Below the pieces are notes generated by a model that ran no database searches, was not told the origin of the DNA, and was given only the letters and a program-made list of their open reading frames with translations. Of a stretch of DNA of 64,000 nucleotides, positions 42,941 through 51,970 are shown one piece after another. The DNA is from Clostridiales bacterium (GTDB taxonomy: Bacteria > Bacillota > Clostridia > Lachnospirales > WQUN01): positions 1 to 64,000 of the forward strand of contig JAISVZ010000047.1 of NCBI GenBank assembly GCA_031271295.1, in the 5' to 3' direction. Both the position numbers and the translations under genes were made by a program. How positions within the stretch are numbered: position 1 is the stretch's first letter; every line of letters begins with the position of its first letter.

Positions 42941-43234
42941 ATGGCAACAATACAATTTGATGAGGGCAGAGCCGATGGGTTAAAGGCGGATTTGGGAAGC
43001 TGCATTGGCGAGGTAAACGCGTCTTTAGACAAAATGGGTTCTGAGGTATCTAACATAAAGGATTGGTGGAAGGGCGGTTCCGAGGACGGTTTTATTGAAA
43101 ATTTCAACAAAACGAAAAGCGAAATTCAGAAGGCGTTAAACGAATGCGCGGCGGAATATCAGAAGCTCGTTGATAAAATAAAGCAAATTAAGCAGGAAGC
43201 GGAGAAAAGCATTAAAGCTCAGCTCAGCAAATAG
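42941..43234 (+). CDS. WXG100-family protein 3
   Basis: A 97-residue paralogue of the preceding protein with the same turn, DWWKGGSEDGFIENFNKTK, and the shared KALNECAAEYQKLVDKIK helix. The two could form a heterodimer, as EsxA and EsxB do. AAAGGGAGGTG precedes the ATG. A perfect 17-bp hairpin follows its stop. Confidence 0.92.
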   Translation: MATIQFDEGRADGLKADLGSCIGEVNASLDKMGSEVSNIKDWWKGGSEDGFIENFNKTKSEIQKALNECAAEYQKLVDKIKQIKQEAEKSIKAQLSK

Positions 43235-43240
43235 TTTTTC

Positions 43241-43284
43241 ATTATACGGAACACCGCAAAGGGTTTCGCGGTGTTCCGTATAAT
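43241..43284 (+). terminator. Perfect 17-bp hairpin between WXG100 and effector genes
   Basis: Bases 43241-43257 are the exact complement of 43268-43284, with a 10-nt loop. A moderately T-rich stretch follows. It may be an attenuating terminator that sets lower expression of the downstream effector genes, or a stability hairpin protecting the WXG100 messages. Confidence 0.7.
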
Positions 43285-43322
43285 TTGTAAGTTTTATTAT
43301 TATTGTGTGTGAAGGTGCTTGT

Positions 43323-45701
43323 ATGACAAACGTAGATACCAATAAGTTGAAGGATTTAATAAGTGAGCATCAGCGTTTTCAAAGTAGAGTTGAAAGCGAA
43401 CAGGCAGTTTTTAGAAGCGTGGATAACATGCTGAATAGCATTAGAATTAAATACACGCAAGGGTATGTTTTAAGCGCGGTTAATACGGCGTCTGCTTATG
43501 TTGGAAATGTAAAGAATTCATCGGCAAAATTAGCGGATCATGTCAACAAGAAAAGGACGGGGCTGCAAAGCGCCCTTGAGATATATTTAGATGCGGAGAG
43601 AAATGCGAAGAACACGGCTAAAGATGAAGTTGGCGCGGCTAAGATATCGTCTGGTAATACTGAAGGACTAAGTAAGATTGAAAATGATCTGGATAATGGG
43701 GAAAACACTAATAATTTTCTTAGTCTTCTTGAGGAATTATTAGATGAAAAAATAATTAAGAGCATATTTGGAAATGTTGTGAAAGCTACAGGCAAATGTG
43801 TTACAATCTGGTTTAAAGAATTAATTGACCTTATTCTTCAAGCGGTTGAAAATATTGACAGATTCAAAGATGAAAATGGAATTATTGATTGGGAGCGTAG
43901 CATTTCGCAATATATTTTAGAATTAACAATAGATAATATGGTAGATGACATAATAGAAGGAGCCTTAATGTCTATTGTAGGTGCAGGTTTAGCCGCTGCA
44001 GGAGTAGTTTGCGGTCTACCTGTACTTGCAGTTGTTGCGATTGCAGTTGCGGTTGGTGTTGTAGCGTCGCTTTTGGTAGATGCATTGGATATGTTATGTG
44101 AGTTTATAACTGGGAAGGATTTAGATACACTTATTGCAGATGCATTAATTGACCTATCTAAATGGTTTAATGAAAAAATAGGCGATTTGGCTGATGCTAT
44201 TAAGGATCTTTGGAGTTGGCTTACAGGTGGAGACAGTATAAAAGGTAAAATTGACGCAATATGGGCACAAGCAAACGACCGTATTCGTCAAGCTATCATT
44301 GATACTCAATACGTTGTTGATTCTATAATTAACGGAATGCCAATAGTGGGTAAGTGTTTCTTGTATGGTAGCAGTCCTGCTTTAGCGGGAGCAGATTTCA
44401 CAATATCTTACGTCCATTACGCCGCTCTTTCGAACGCTGGTAGGAGCTACGCCAGTTTACGCAATTCAGACATTTTTATGAATCTTGTTAATCGAATGGC
44501 AGTAGAAAATCATCAGGCGCTAAGTGCTTATATAATGGATGAGCTCGCTGAATTTGTGAGAGAAATGAATGATAAGCTTCAAAAGCTTATTGCGGCAATT
44601 AATTCTAAAAGCTTAAAATTGGTTTCTCACAGTTTGCTTAATGACTTATTTAAGGTAGAAAGAGAATTCAGCAACTTTTTAGATATTGTTGCACTGACTA
44701 AAAACGCCTTTGATTTTGATAGCTTTACATATGATACGAATTTTACAATAAAGGAAAACATTAAAAGACTTATAGTGACTTTTGTTGAAACTATAAAAAG
44801 AAACGGGGAAAAAATTGAAGCGGAAAAAGAATTATTGAAGGATTCTTCTATTGAAGACCTTTATAAAATGTTTCCTAGTTGTGAGGATATTTATAGGAAA
44901 GAAGCTGTTTTACAATTGTTAGAAGAAAGGATTACAAGAGAAGAAGCGGAGAAATTGGTGTTTAATGCTGACGGAAAAGTTACATATGGTGATGAACCTG
45001 GAATGGTAATAGAGTCTGCATATGGAGGAATCCAGCACGCGCCGCTTCTACTTTATTCATTAGAAGAAGACCCTAATTATAAGAACTTTTTAAAGGAACT
45101 ACTACACTTGAACAGTGACGAGGAAATTGAAAAGTATCTTAGAGAGTTCAATAAAAATGGTTGCGGATATATTTCTATGACAAACACAATTTTTGTACAA
45201 TATGCAGGCAGACCGGATGAGTTTGAAAGAATATTCGGCTTTCCTATGTATCAAATTGATGAAACTGGCACTATAAAATATAATTTTGAGTATCTCGTTA
45301 TTGATCTGTATAACAGTAGCGGTAATATAGGCAACGGAACAAATCCCAAAAGTCAGAAAAAAATTTTAGAAAACTATCTTAAAAGTAAAGGTGTAAAAGT
45401 TTCAGTAACAAACGAAAAATTTGATGTAAAGGGTGTAGAAGAGGCGCTTAAAACCGGTCAAGTGATAATAGAGCAAAGACCTGTTATATTGTACAATATG
45501 GATGGCGGTAAAGAATTTGCAGATGCAGGACACTCAATTATTGTTACAGGAATTGATGACAACGGAAATCTTATAGTTTCTTCTTGGGGAAAAAGGTACA
45601 TCATAAAACCAGAAGATTATGAACCAGATGGTCTAATAAGCCACTTAAAAAAATGCTTAGGATTTACTTATTTGGACTACGAAGTAGTAACTTTTGAATA
45701 A
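43323..45701 (+). CDS. Type VII effector-like protein A with papain-like C-terminal domain
   Basis: A 792-residue protein. Residues about 1-105 are an all-helical N-terminus (LKDLISEHQRFQSRVESEQ, AVNTASAYVGNVKNSSAKL) like WXG100/LXG export domains. A hydrophobic segment follows near residues 215-262 (MSIVGAGLAAAGVVCGL, VVAIAVAVGVVASLLV). Next is a block shared with its paralogue (IWAQANDRIRQAIIDTQYVV). The C-terminal domain, about residues 600-792, has NGCGYISMTNTIFVQY with a candidate catalytic Cys, then GHSIIVTGIDDNGNLIVSSW with the His and an SSWG motif, a C39/papain-like peptidase pattern. It is probably a secreted effector or processing peptidase. The ATG at 43323 follows GAAGGTG, as in the paralogue. 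Confidence 0.75.
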   Translation: MTNVDTNKLKDLISEHQRFQSRVESEQAVFRSVDNMLNSIRIKYTQGYVLSAVNTASAYVGNVKNSSAKLADHVNKKRTGLQSALEIYLDAERNAKNTAKDEVGAAKISSGNTEGLSKIENDLDNGENTNNFLSLLEELLDEKIIKSIFGNVVKATGKCVTIWFKELIDLILQAVENIDRFKDENGIIDWERSISQYILELTIDNMVDDIIEGALMSIVGAGLAAAGVVCGLPVLAVVAIAVAVGVVASLLVDALDMLCEFITGKDLDTLIADALIDLSKWFNEKIGDLADAIKDLWSWLTGGDSIKGKIDAIWAQANDRIRQAIIDTQYVVDSIINGMPIVGKCFLYGSSPALAGADFTISYVHYAALSNAGRSYASLRNSDIFMNLVNRMAVENHQALSAYIMDELAEFVREMNDKLQKLIAAINSKSLKLVSHSLLNDLFKVEREFSNFLDIVALTKNAFDFDSFTYDTNFTIKENIKRLIVTFVETIKRNGEKIEAEKELLKDSSIEDLYKMFPSCEDIYRKEAVLQLLEERITREEAEKLVFNADGKVTYGDEPGMVIESAYGGIQHAPLLLYSLEEDPNYKNFLKELLHLNSDEEIEKYLREFNKNGCGYISMTNTIFVQYAGRPDEFERIFGFPMYQIDETGTIKYNFEYLVIDLYNSSGNIGNGTNPKSQKKILENYLKSKGVKVSVTNEKFDVKGVEEALKTGQVIIEQRPVILYNMDGGKEFADAGHSIIVTGIDDNGNLIVSSWGKRYIIKPEDYEPDGLISHLKKCLGFTYLDYEVVTFE

Positions 45702-45809
45702 AACACAACAAGCGTAGCAATTATGGCATTAATTAACAAGAATCCGTCCGCGTGAATAGACAAATATGGCAATATATTCACAAATTATAGCATAGGTGAA
45801 GGTGTTTGT

Positions 45810-48374
45810 ATGACAAGCGTAGAAACCGAAAAGTTAAAGGATTTAATAACCGAGCACCAGCGTTTTCAAAGAACAATTGAAAACGAACAGGCAGTTTTTA
45901 AGAATGTTGATAACATTTTGAACAGTGTTCGCACTAATTACACGCAAAGTTATGTTTTAAGCGCGGTTAATACGACGTCCTCTTATGTTAGAAACGCAAA
46001 AAACACTTCAGCGAAATTGATAGACCATATTAATAAGAAAAGAACTGGGCTGCAAAGCGTCCTTGAGATATATTTGGATGCGGAAAGAAACGCGTCAAAC
46101 GCAGCGAAAGAAAATGATACTGCAAAAAAAACTAACGAAACAGCATCTGAAATAGTTGACGGGATTGCCGAAAGCTTTGGTCCTGTTGGCGCAACGGTGG
46201 TTTTTGTTGGTAAATTTCTTGAATTTATAACAGGCGCAAAAACTCCTAAAAAATCTGTGGAATTTGTGAAAAGTATTTTTGACCTTGCCGATAAGTTTGA
46301 CGAAAAATATGACGCATTAAAAGCTCTTACTAAAGCTAATTTTAACATAGGTAAGGTTGCGCCAAAATGGGCTGATAAGTTGCTCGGTTTGAACAGATTC
46401 TGGAAAGTTAGTAAATACGGAAATGCGTCCGTACATAGCAACACCTTAACACAATTTTCAAGAAATAGTGCAAAAATTGTAAAAGGTGAATTGAAAGAAT
46501 TAGTAAAGCCAAAATCTATAGGGCAGGCTGTTGTTAAATGGGGCGGCTTGGCATTAGATGCGGTACTTAAAGGTTTTGAAAATTTCGAGAGGTTTAGAGG
46601 TGAAGATTGGGCACGTATTATAACACAAACGGCGTTGGAGGTAGCTGTTGATGTTGCTATAGGATTAGCTATCAAAGCTGCTGTAGGAGCTGTGGCAGTA
46701 GCAATATTTGGCGCGGCGGCGGCTCCCTTTGTTTTAGTTGCGGCAGGGGTAGCGTTAATTACTATTGGTTTGGATGCATTAAGTAAGTACTTAACCGGGA
46801 AAGACTTAGATACATTAATTGCGGACGGAATAATAAGTGCGGCTAAATGGATTAGGGATAAAATTAGCGGCGCGGCTAATTGGGTTGGAGATAAAATTGG
46901 CGATATTACAAGCGGAATAAAAGATTTTTGGAACTGGATTACAGGCGGCGACGGCAATAAAGGCAAAGTGGACGCTATATGGGCGCAAGCTAACGACCGC
47001 ATTCGCCAAGCAATTATTGATACGCAGTATGTTGTTGATTCAATAATTAACGGAATGCCGGTAGTAGGCAAATGCGCTCTGCTTAGCCCAGCACCGGCTT
47101 TAGCGGGGGCGGGCTTTACTATGTCAAATAGTCATTATGCCGCGCTTTCAAGAGTTAGTGAGAATTACGGCAGTTTGCGTAACCAAAGCGGTTTTTTAGG
47201 TTTTATCGGCAGCGTGGCAGTGTCAAATCAACAGGCGCTTACATCGTACATAATGGATGAACTCGCTAATTATGTTAGGTCAATGCTCTTAAGGATACAT
47301 AATGCCATTTTGGGTATTATGCGTAAAATCGTAGGTGTGTTTAAACAGCCTTGGTTTGAGGATTTAGTGAAGTATGAATGGGGATTAGCCAACTTTTTAG
47401 ATGCCATATATTTAACAAAAAGAACTGCTTTAGATGGCATGACATATAATCCAGGCAAGGAAATATTTGAAATTATCAGAAATATAGTTAAGATGATTAT
47501 TGAAAGTATAAGAGTAAACACAGCCAAAATTGAAGCAAAAAAAGCTGAATTAAAGAACTCATCCGTTACGGATCTGTATAAAATGCTTCCTAACTGCAAG
47601 GATTCGTTTGAGCGAACAGCCATTTTACAGCTTTTAAGAGAAAAAATATCATACGAAGAAGCAATGAAAATGGTGTTTAACGCAAACGGCGTATATGGTG
47701 GAGATCAAGGCGCTCCGCTCTCCCGTTTTGCCTACGGCGACGATCCGAATTTTATAAAATTCATGCGCGAACTTTTGCCGGGGAAAAATGACGGGCAAAT
47801 TGAAGATTACCTAAGTACGTTTAATAATGTAGGCTGCGGTTATGTTGCTATGGCAAATACGGTATTTGTGCAATACGCTAATAGACCGGATGAGTTTGAG
47901 AAAATATTCGGCTTTCCTATGTACCAAATTGATGGAAGCGGCAATATAAGTTACAATTTCGATTATCTTGTTGTTGATTTATATAACAGCAGCGGTAAAA
48001 TAGGAGAAGGAACAACGTTTGAAGACAGAGAAAAAATGTTGGAGGATTACCTTCACAGTAAGGGTGTAAAAGTTTCGGTAACAAGCGATCAATTAGATGT
48101 AACGGGTGTTGCGGAAGCTCTTAAGAACGGTCAGGTAATATTAAGGCAAAGGCCAGTAATATTACACAGAGCAAATGGCAGTAAGCAAATATCAAACGGC
48201 GGTCACGCAATTGTAGTTACCGGAATTGATACCAACGGAAATCTCATTGTTTCTTCTTGGGGAGAACTCTACACCATAAACCCAGCGGACTACAGTACCG
48301 AAGGGATTAAAAAATACTTTAGTAACTATGCGGGAAGTATTTATTTGGATTACGAGGTGGTTACTTTTGAATAA
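45810..48374 (+). CDS. Type VII effector-like protein B, paralogue of A
   Basis: An 854-residue paralogue of the preceding protein. The N-terminal about 100 residues and the C-terminal half are closely similar (candidate Cys in VGCGYVAMANTVFVQY, His in GGHAIVVTGIDTNGNLIVSS). Residues about 105-280 are unrelated to A and include KSIFDLADKFDEKYDALKAL. A hydrophobic segment lies at about residues 290-330 (VAVDVAIGLAIKAAVGAVAV). Usually polymorphic toxins keep the N-terminus and vary the C-terminus; here the variation is internal. The ATG follows GAAGGTG. Its end overlaps the start of a lipoprotein gene by 8 bp. Confidence 0.75.
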   Translation: MTSVETEKLKDLITEHQRFQRTIENEQAVFKNVDNILNSVRTNYTQSYVLSAVNTTSSYVRNAKNTSAKLIDHINKKRTGLQSVLEIYLDAERNASNAAKENDTAKKTNETASEIVDGIAESFGPVGATVVFVGKFLEFITGAKTPKKSVEFVKSIFDLADKFDEKYDALKALTKANFNIGKVAPKWADKLLGLNRFWKVSKYGNASVHSNTLTQFSRNSAKIVKGELKELVKPKSIGQAVVKWGGLALDAVLKGFENFERFRGEDWARIITQTALEVAVDVAIGLAIKAAVGAVAVAIFGAAAAPFVLVAAGVALITIGLDALSKYLTGKDLDTLIADGIISAAKWIRDKISGAANWVGDKIGDITSGIKDFWNWITGGDGNKGKVDAIWAQANDRIRQAIIDTQYVVDSIINGMPVVGKCALLSPAPALAGAGFTMSNSHYAALSRVSENYGSLRNQSGFLGFIGSVAVSNQQALTSYIMDELANYVRSMLLRIHNAILGIMRKIVGVFKQPWFEDLVKYEWGLANFLDAIYLTKRTALDGMTYNPGKEIFEIIRNIVKMIIESIRVNTAKIEAKKAELKNSSVTDLYKMLPNCKDSFERTAILQLLREKISYEEAMKMVFNANGVYGGDQGAPLSRFAYGDDPNFIKFMRELLPGKNDGQIEDYLSTFNNVGCGYVAMANTVFVQYANRPDEFEKIFGFPMYQIDGSGNISYNFDYLVVDLYNSSGKIGEGTTFEDREKMLEDYLHSKGVKVSVTSDQLDVTGVAEALKNGQVILRQRPVILHRANGSKQISNGGHAIVVTGIDTNGNLIVSSWGELYTINPADYSTEGIKKYFSNYAGSIYLDYEVVTFE

Positions 48375-49155
48375 AACTCGTTTTGCTGTACTGTTAATAA
48401 TAATTTTATTTTTTGGAGGCTGTAAAATGGAAGAAAACGCATACGGAATGTCAATACCAAATGAAAACGAAGCAAAATCCATGTTAGGGCAAAATTCTGA
48501 AACCGAAGGTTATGCGGGGTTAGTTCAACCTATGAGTTATGATATTGAACTCGCAAAGGAAAAAGGCTTATGTCCCGATTCAAAATTTGATGAGAAGTAT
48601 TTAAAAATGCAGGCTCTCTACCGCGAGGAATTAGAAAAGTTTCTAAACGGGAAGCTGAATTTAGGGAAGTATGACAACTTGCTCTCCGACAGCGATTTAA
48701 GGTTTATTACTGTTGCGGAGGATGAAAAAAGCTTCTATCAAAAATATTCAACCTTTGGCTTTAAGTATATTTACCTAAGGAACAACCTTCCTATTGAACG
48801 GCTTAGTAAGGAAGAGCTTAAAATTCTTGAACGCAATTTCGAAACTAAAAACGCCGTAAACCATGAGGAATTACAAGAGCTTGTTGAAAGAACCTATAAA
48901 GCCGTAATTTTTACATATAACGGCGTGGAGGCGGATACGATTATAATATTTAGTAACGATGGGCAAAAGAAGGCTCCAAACAGCGCACTTGTGTTTGAAA
49001 TAGGTCATTCGTCCGAATTTGATGAAAACGGCAATTATGTTGATAGATCTAATGAGAAAAATAAAAGAATTTATTTGGCTAATGAGTTTATTCCAATGAT
49101 GCAGAAAGATCTTTCTGAGGTATTGGGCACAGAAGTTGTGGTATTCGTGAACTAA
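48367..49155 (+). CDS. Small lipoprotein, possible immunity protein for effector B
   Basis: A 262-residue lipoprotein: the TTG start at 48367, with GAGGTGG upstream, gives MNKTRFAVLLIIILFFGGC with a lipobox at FGGC. The mature part is soluble, mixed alpha/beta, with no family I recognise (LREELEKFLNGKLN-type helices and a late AVIFTYNGVEADTIIIFSND strand pair). Its start overlaps the effector B stop, so the two are translated together, the usual arrangement for effector and immunity genes. An outward-facing lipoprotein would fit protection against an extracellular peptidase or membrane-acting toxin. That role is inferred from position only. Confidence 0.55.
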   Translation: MNKTRFAVLLIIILFFGGCKMEENAYGMSIPNENEAKSMLGQNSETEGYAGLVQPMSYDIELAKEKGLCPDSKFDEKYLKMQALYREELEKFLNGKLNLGKYDNLLSDSDLRFITVAEDEKSFYQKYSTFGFKYIYLRNNLPIERLSKEELKILERNFETKNAVNHEELQELVERTYKAVIFTYNGVEADTIIIFSNDGQKKAPNSALVFEIGHSSEFDENGNYVDRSNEKNKRIYLANEFIPMMQKDLSEVLGTEVVVFVN

Positions 49156-49181
49156 AAACTAATATAAAAGGAGCGGTTTAA

Positions 49182-49466
49182 ATGCAAATTAAAGAATTAT
49201 TACCTATCGGGTCAGTAGTGCTTCTTAAAGAGGGGCAAAAAAAAGTTATGATTTTTGGAATTATGCAAACGGATACGGGGGCGGACAACAAAGAATACGA
49301 TTATATTGCCGTAATGTATCCGGAAGGCAATGTTGGTCAGGAAATTCAATTTTTATTTAACCATGAGGATATTGACCAGATTTTTCACAGAGGTTACGAA
49401 GATGAGGAAAGGGAGCAGTTCTTAACAAAACTTGATGCTATTTACAAGGAAATGGGAGCTAAATAA
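49182..49466 (+). CDS. DUF4176 protein of type VII loci
   Basis: A 94-residue soluble protein with the DUF4176 pattern: LLPIGSVVLLKEGQKKVMIFG, EYDYIAVMYPEGNVGQEIQF, LFNHEDIDQIFHRGYEDEE. The family is found almost only in Firmicutes type VII effector gene clusters, often beside LXG toxins. Its role is not settled; small adaptor or chaperone roles have been proposed. AAAGGAGCGG precedes the ATG, 26 bp after the lipoprotein gene. Its presence supports reading the preceding genes as type VII effectors. Confidence 0.85.
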   Translation: MQIKELLPIGSVVLLKEGQKKVMIFGIMQTDTGADNKEYDYIAVMYPEGNVGQEIQFLFNHEDIDQIFHRGYEDEEREQFLTKLDAIYKEMGAK

Positions 49467-49514
49467 AAAAGTAACCGCATTGCAAACGTTACCCTAAATT
49501 AGGGAGGGATTTTT

Positions 49515-51965
49515 ATGTATATAGACTACATTTTAATCGCTGTTGGTTCCGTTACGGCAATAGCTTTTATTTGTATCGCAATTTATCTGATTGTTTCAAA
49601 CAAAAAGAGCAGCTTTTACCGAGAAATACTTGAGGTAGGAACCACAACCATTGATATAACGGAAACGTCAAAGCGGCTTGGAGTTTCAACAACAGGGGCG
49701 GAGCTTCTTACTGTTTTGGAAGCAAATTCGGAGGAAGTAACGGGAACCGTGCTTGACGATACTCTGCCGCCGGGTTCGTCTGCGGCGGTTGGTACCGGTA
49801 CGGATATTTTGGGAGTAACTCGCCCGTATAACTTAGATTTTCCCGCCGAATTTTTTGAAAAATATACTGTGTGCAGGGAAATTTCCGGCGGCGGTATGAG
49901 CCGGGTGTTTTTGGCGCTTAATAAAAAACTCCAGAATTATTGGATTGTTAAGTTTGTGGATTCGCGCAACGGTATTATAAATAATGAGGGAGATATTTTG
50001 AAAAGGCTTAATCACCTGAATTTGCCGGCAATATCCGATATTTTTTACGGTGAAAAAGGGGTTTTTATCGTTGAAAGGTATGTGGAGGGCATAACGCTGG
50101 ATTTAATTATTAAATCCAAGCAAACGCCGGGTCAGTTTGCACTGCTTCAATGGTTCGAACAGCTTATTCAGGTTTTGAAATACTTGCACAGCCTTGAACC
50201 CGCGCCGATAATCCATTGCGATTTAAAGCCGTCAAATATTATCTTAACTCATGCCAATAACCTTGTGCTAATTGATTTTGGAATTTCCAAAACGCAGGGC
50301 AGCGACGAGGGCGTTAGCGCGGTAACTTACAAATATGCCGCTCCGGAACAGTTAAAACGAGCGCCGAAAGCAAAATATGCGGAAATTATAAAGGAAAGGT
50401 TCGGAGATTTGCCAGAGGAGCGTTTTGGCTGGCAAATTGACGAACGCACCGATATTTACTCTTTAGGCGTAATATTTTTTGAACTTATAACAGGCTCTGT
50501 TCCAACGGTTCATAACAAGGGGCTGTTAAGGGAAAAAGCTTCCGCCGAACTTGCAGCGGTAATTGAAAAATGCTTGGAATTAAACCCGCAAAACCGTTAC
50601 CAGAGCGCGGACGAGCTATTTATTCAAATTCAAAAGTTGCAAAACACACGCCTTACTATGGCAAAAACGCTTACGTTAAGGCGGGCTTTAGTGGGAGCGG
50701 CTGTTTTTTTGGTAATATTGTCGTCCGGCAGTATATCGGTTGGCGCTTTTATGTTGCAGCAGGAAAACCTTACGCAGCTTGCAATGGATCCGAACACTAT
50801 AACCTTAAGCCTTCAGCAAAGCGCCGAATTTGCTATATCAAGGCAGCAGCCTAACGGCAAAACCGAAGATTTGGATTTATCCTGGGTAACATGGGACTTT
50901 AGCGACAACATAGCAAGGATAGACGGCAACCGCATTGTGGGAGTTAATACCGGCGAAACAACGATAACCGGAAAATACAGAAATAAAGTTGTTGATGTAA
51001 ATGTAAACGTAGTTGAACCCGTTAACGGGCTTGTAAACGTATCTCTCAAATACAGTGAGGATACAAACGTAAATGTATTTGCCGGAAACGGAGAAAGGGA
51101 TACAGTTGACGGTTCGTTAAACGAAGCCGCGTTTGTTTCGCCGGAGAGCATATCGGCAAACGGAAGCGCCATTTATTTGGCCGATTCGGGGCTTTTGCGC
51201 AAAATTGAAGGCGATGTGGTAAGCACAATTACGCTGGAGCCGGATTATTTAAAGGTTAGCAAGGTGCGCTCTTCCGAAAACGGAGTTTATATTTTAACAA
51301 ACCCGTGGGAGGGCGAGGGGGGCGCTTTAAATTACGCTATTATTAAAATGTTGGGGGATACCGCAGAGGTAGTGTATTACGCGGATACCGATTTTGCCTT
51401 TGCAAACGATTTTGCAGTTTCAAACGGAAAGTTATATTTGCTTGAATATTTATCCGTTTACAATGCAACGTTTATACGGGAAATCGACGAGGCAACAGGT
51501 GAGGTAACAACACTGTGCGAAATTGAAAACGACATAACCGGCATGGATATAGACGAGGGCACCATTTATCTGGCCGGCGGCGAAAGCGCAGTGATTATGA
51601 CATACAATATTAATTCCGCCGAACTAAAATATGTTGCGGGCACAAAAGATAACCGCAATTTTATTGATGGTTCCGCCCCTTTGTTTTACGAGCCGATGAA
51701 AGTTAAAAAATACAACGATGAGTTGTATGTACTTGATTTTAACGTAATTCGGAAAATGGAACTTAAAGACGGCGTGTGCGGGTTTGCGCAAACAGTTGCG
51801 GGGGAGGTGTCTTTAGATTTAAACCCGGATTTATTAAACGGCGCGGGCAGTGAAGTAAAGCTTGCTAAAAGCAGTTTAATGGAATTCGACTTTGACAGCA
51901 AGGGAAATATATACGTAACAGATCCGAAAAAAAGTGTAGTGAGAATTATTAACAAGGAGGAGTAA
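49515..51965 (+). CDS. Transmembrane Ser/Thr protein kinase with extracellular propeller
   Basis: An 816-residue protein. N-terminal membrane helix (ILIAVGSVTAIAFICIAIYL), then a kinase domain at about residues 116-380: SGGGMSRVFLA (Gly loop), WIVKFVDS (ATP Lys), PIIHCDLKPSNIIL (catalytic loop, HCD rather than HRD), VLIDFGISK (DFG), YAAPEQL (APE) and IDERTDIYSLGVIFFELITG. A second helix (LVGAAVFLVILSSGSISVGA, about residue 395) leads to a Big2/Ig-like module and an NHL-type propeller with NVFAGNGERDTVDGSLNEA. The kinase would be inside and the propeller outside, as a sensor. It is the natural counterpart of the PP2C and FHA proteins encoded at the start of the locus. Confidence 0.92.
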   Translation: MYIDYILIAVGSVTAIAFICIAIYLIVSNKKSSFYREILEVGTTTIDITETSKRLGVSTTGAELLTVLEANSEEVTGTVLDDTLPPGSSAAVGTGTDILGVTRPYNLDFPAEFFEKYTVCREISGGGMSRVFLALNKKLQNYWIVKFVDSRNGIINNEGDILKRLNHLNLPAISDIFYGEKGVFIVERYVEGITLDLIIKSKQTPGQFALLQWFEQLIQVLKYLHSLEPAPIIHCDLKPSNIILTHANNLVLIDFGISKTQGSDEGVSAVTYKYAAPEQLKRAPKAKYAEIIKERFGDLPEERFGWQIDERTDIYSLGVIFFELITGSVPTVHNKGLLREKASAELAAVIEKCLELNPQNRYQSADELFIQIQKLQNTRLTMAKTLTLRRALVGAAVFLVILSSGSISVGAFMLQQENLTQLAMDPNTITLSLQQSAEFAISRQQPNGKTEDLDLSWVTWDFSDNIARIDGNRIVGVNTGETTITGKYRNKVVDVNVNVVEPVNGLVNVSLKYSEDTNVNVFAGNGERDTVDGSLNEAAFVSPESISANGSAIYLADSGLLRKIEGDVVSTITLEPDYLKVSKVRSSENGVYILTNPWEGEGGALNYAIIKMLGDTAEVVYYADTDFAFANDFAVSNGKLYLLEYLSVYNATFIREIDEATGEVTTLCEIENDITGMDIDEGTIYLAGGESAVIMTYNINSAELKYVAGTKDNRNFIDGSAPLFYEPMKVKKYNDELYVLDFNVIRKMELKDGVCGFAQTVAGEVSLDLNPDLLNGAGSEVKLAKSSLMEFDFDSKGNIYVTDPKKSVVRIINKEE

Positions 51966-51970
51966 GGAAA

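Noticed and set aside
45983-47071. Long minus-strand frame (362 residues) opposite effector B
   Set aside because: It is a shadow of the effector gene: low-complexity Ala/Ser/Ile composition, no ribosome binding site and no homologous motifs.
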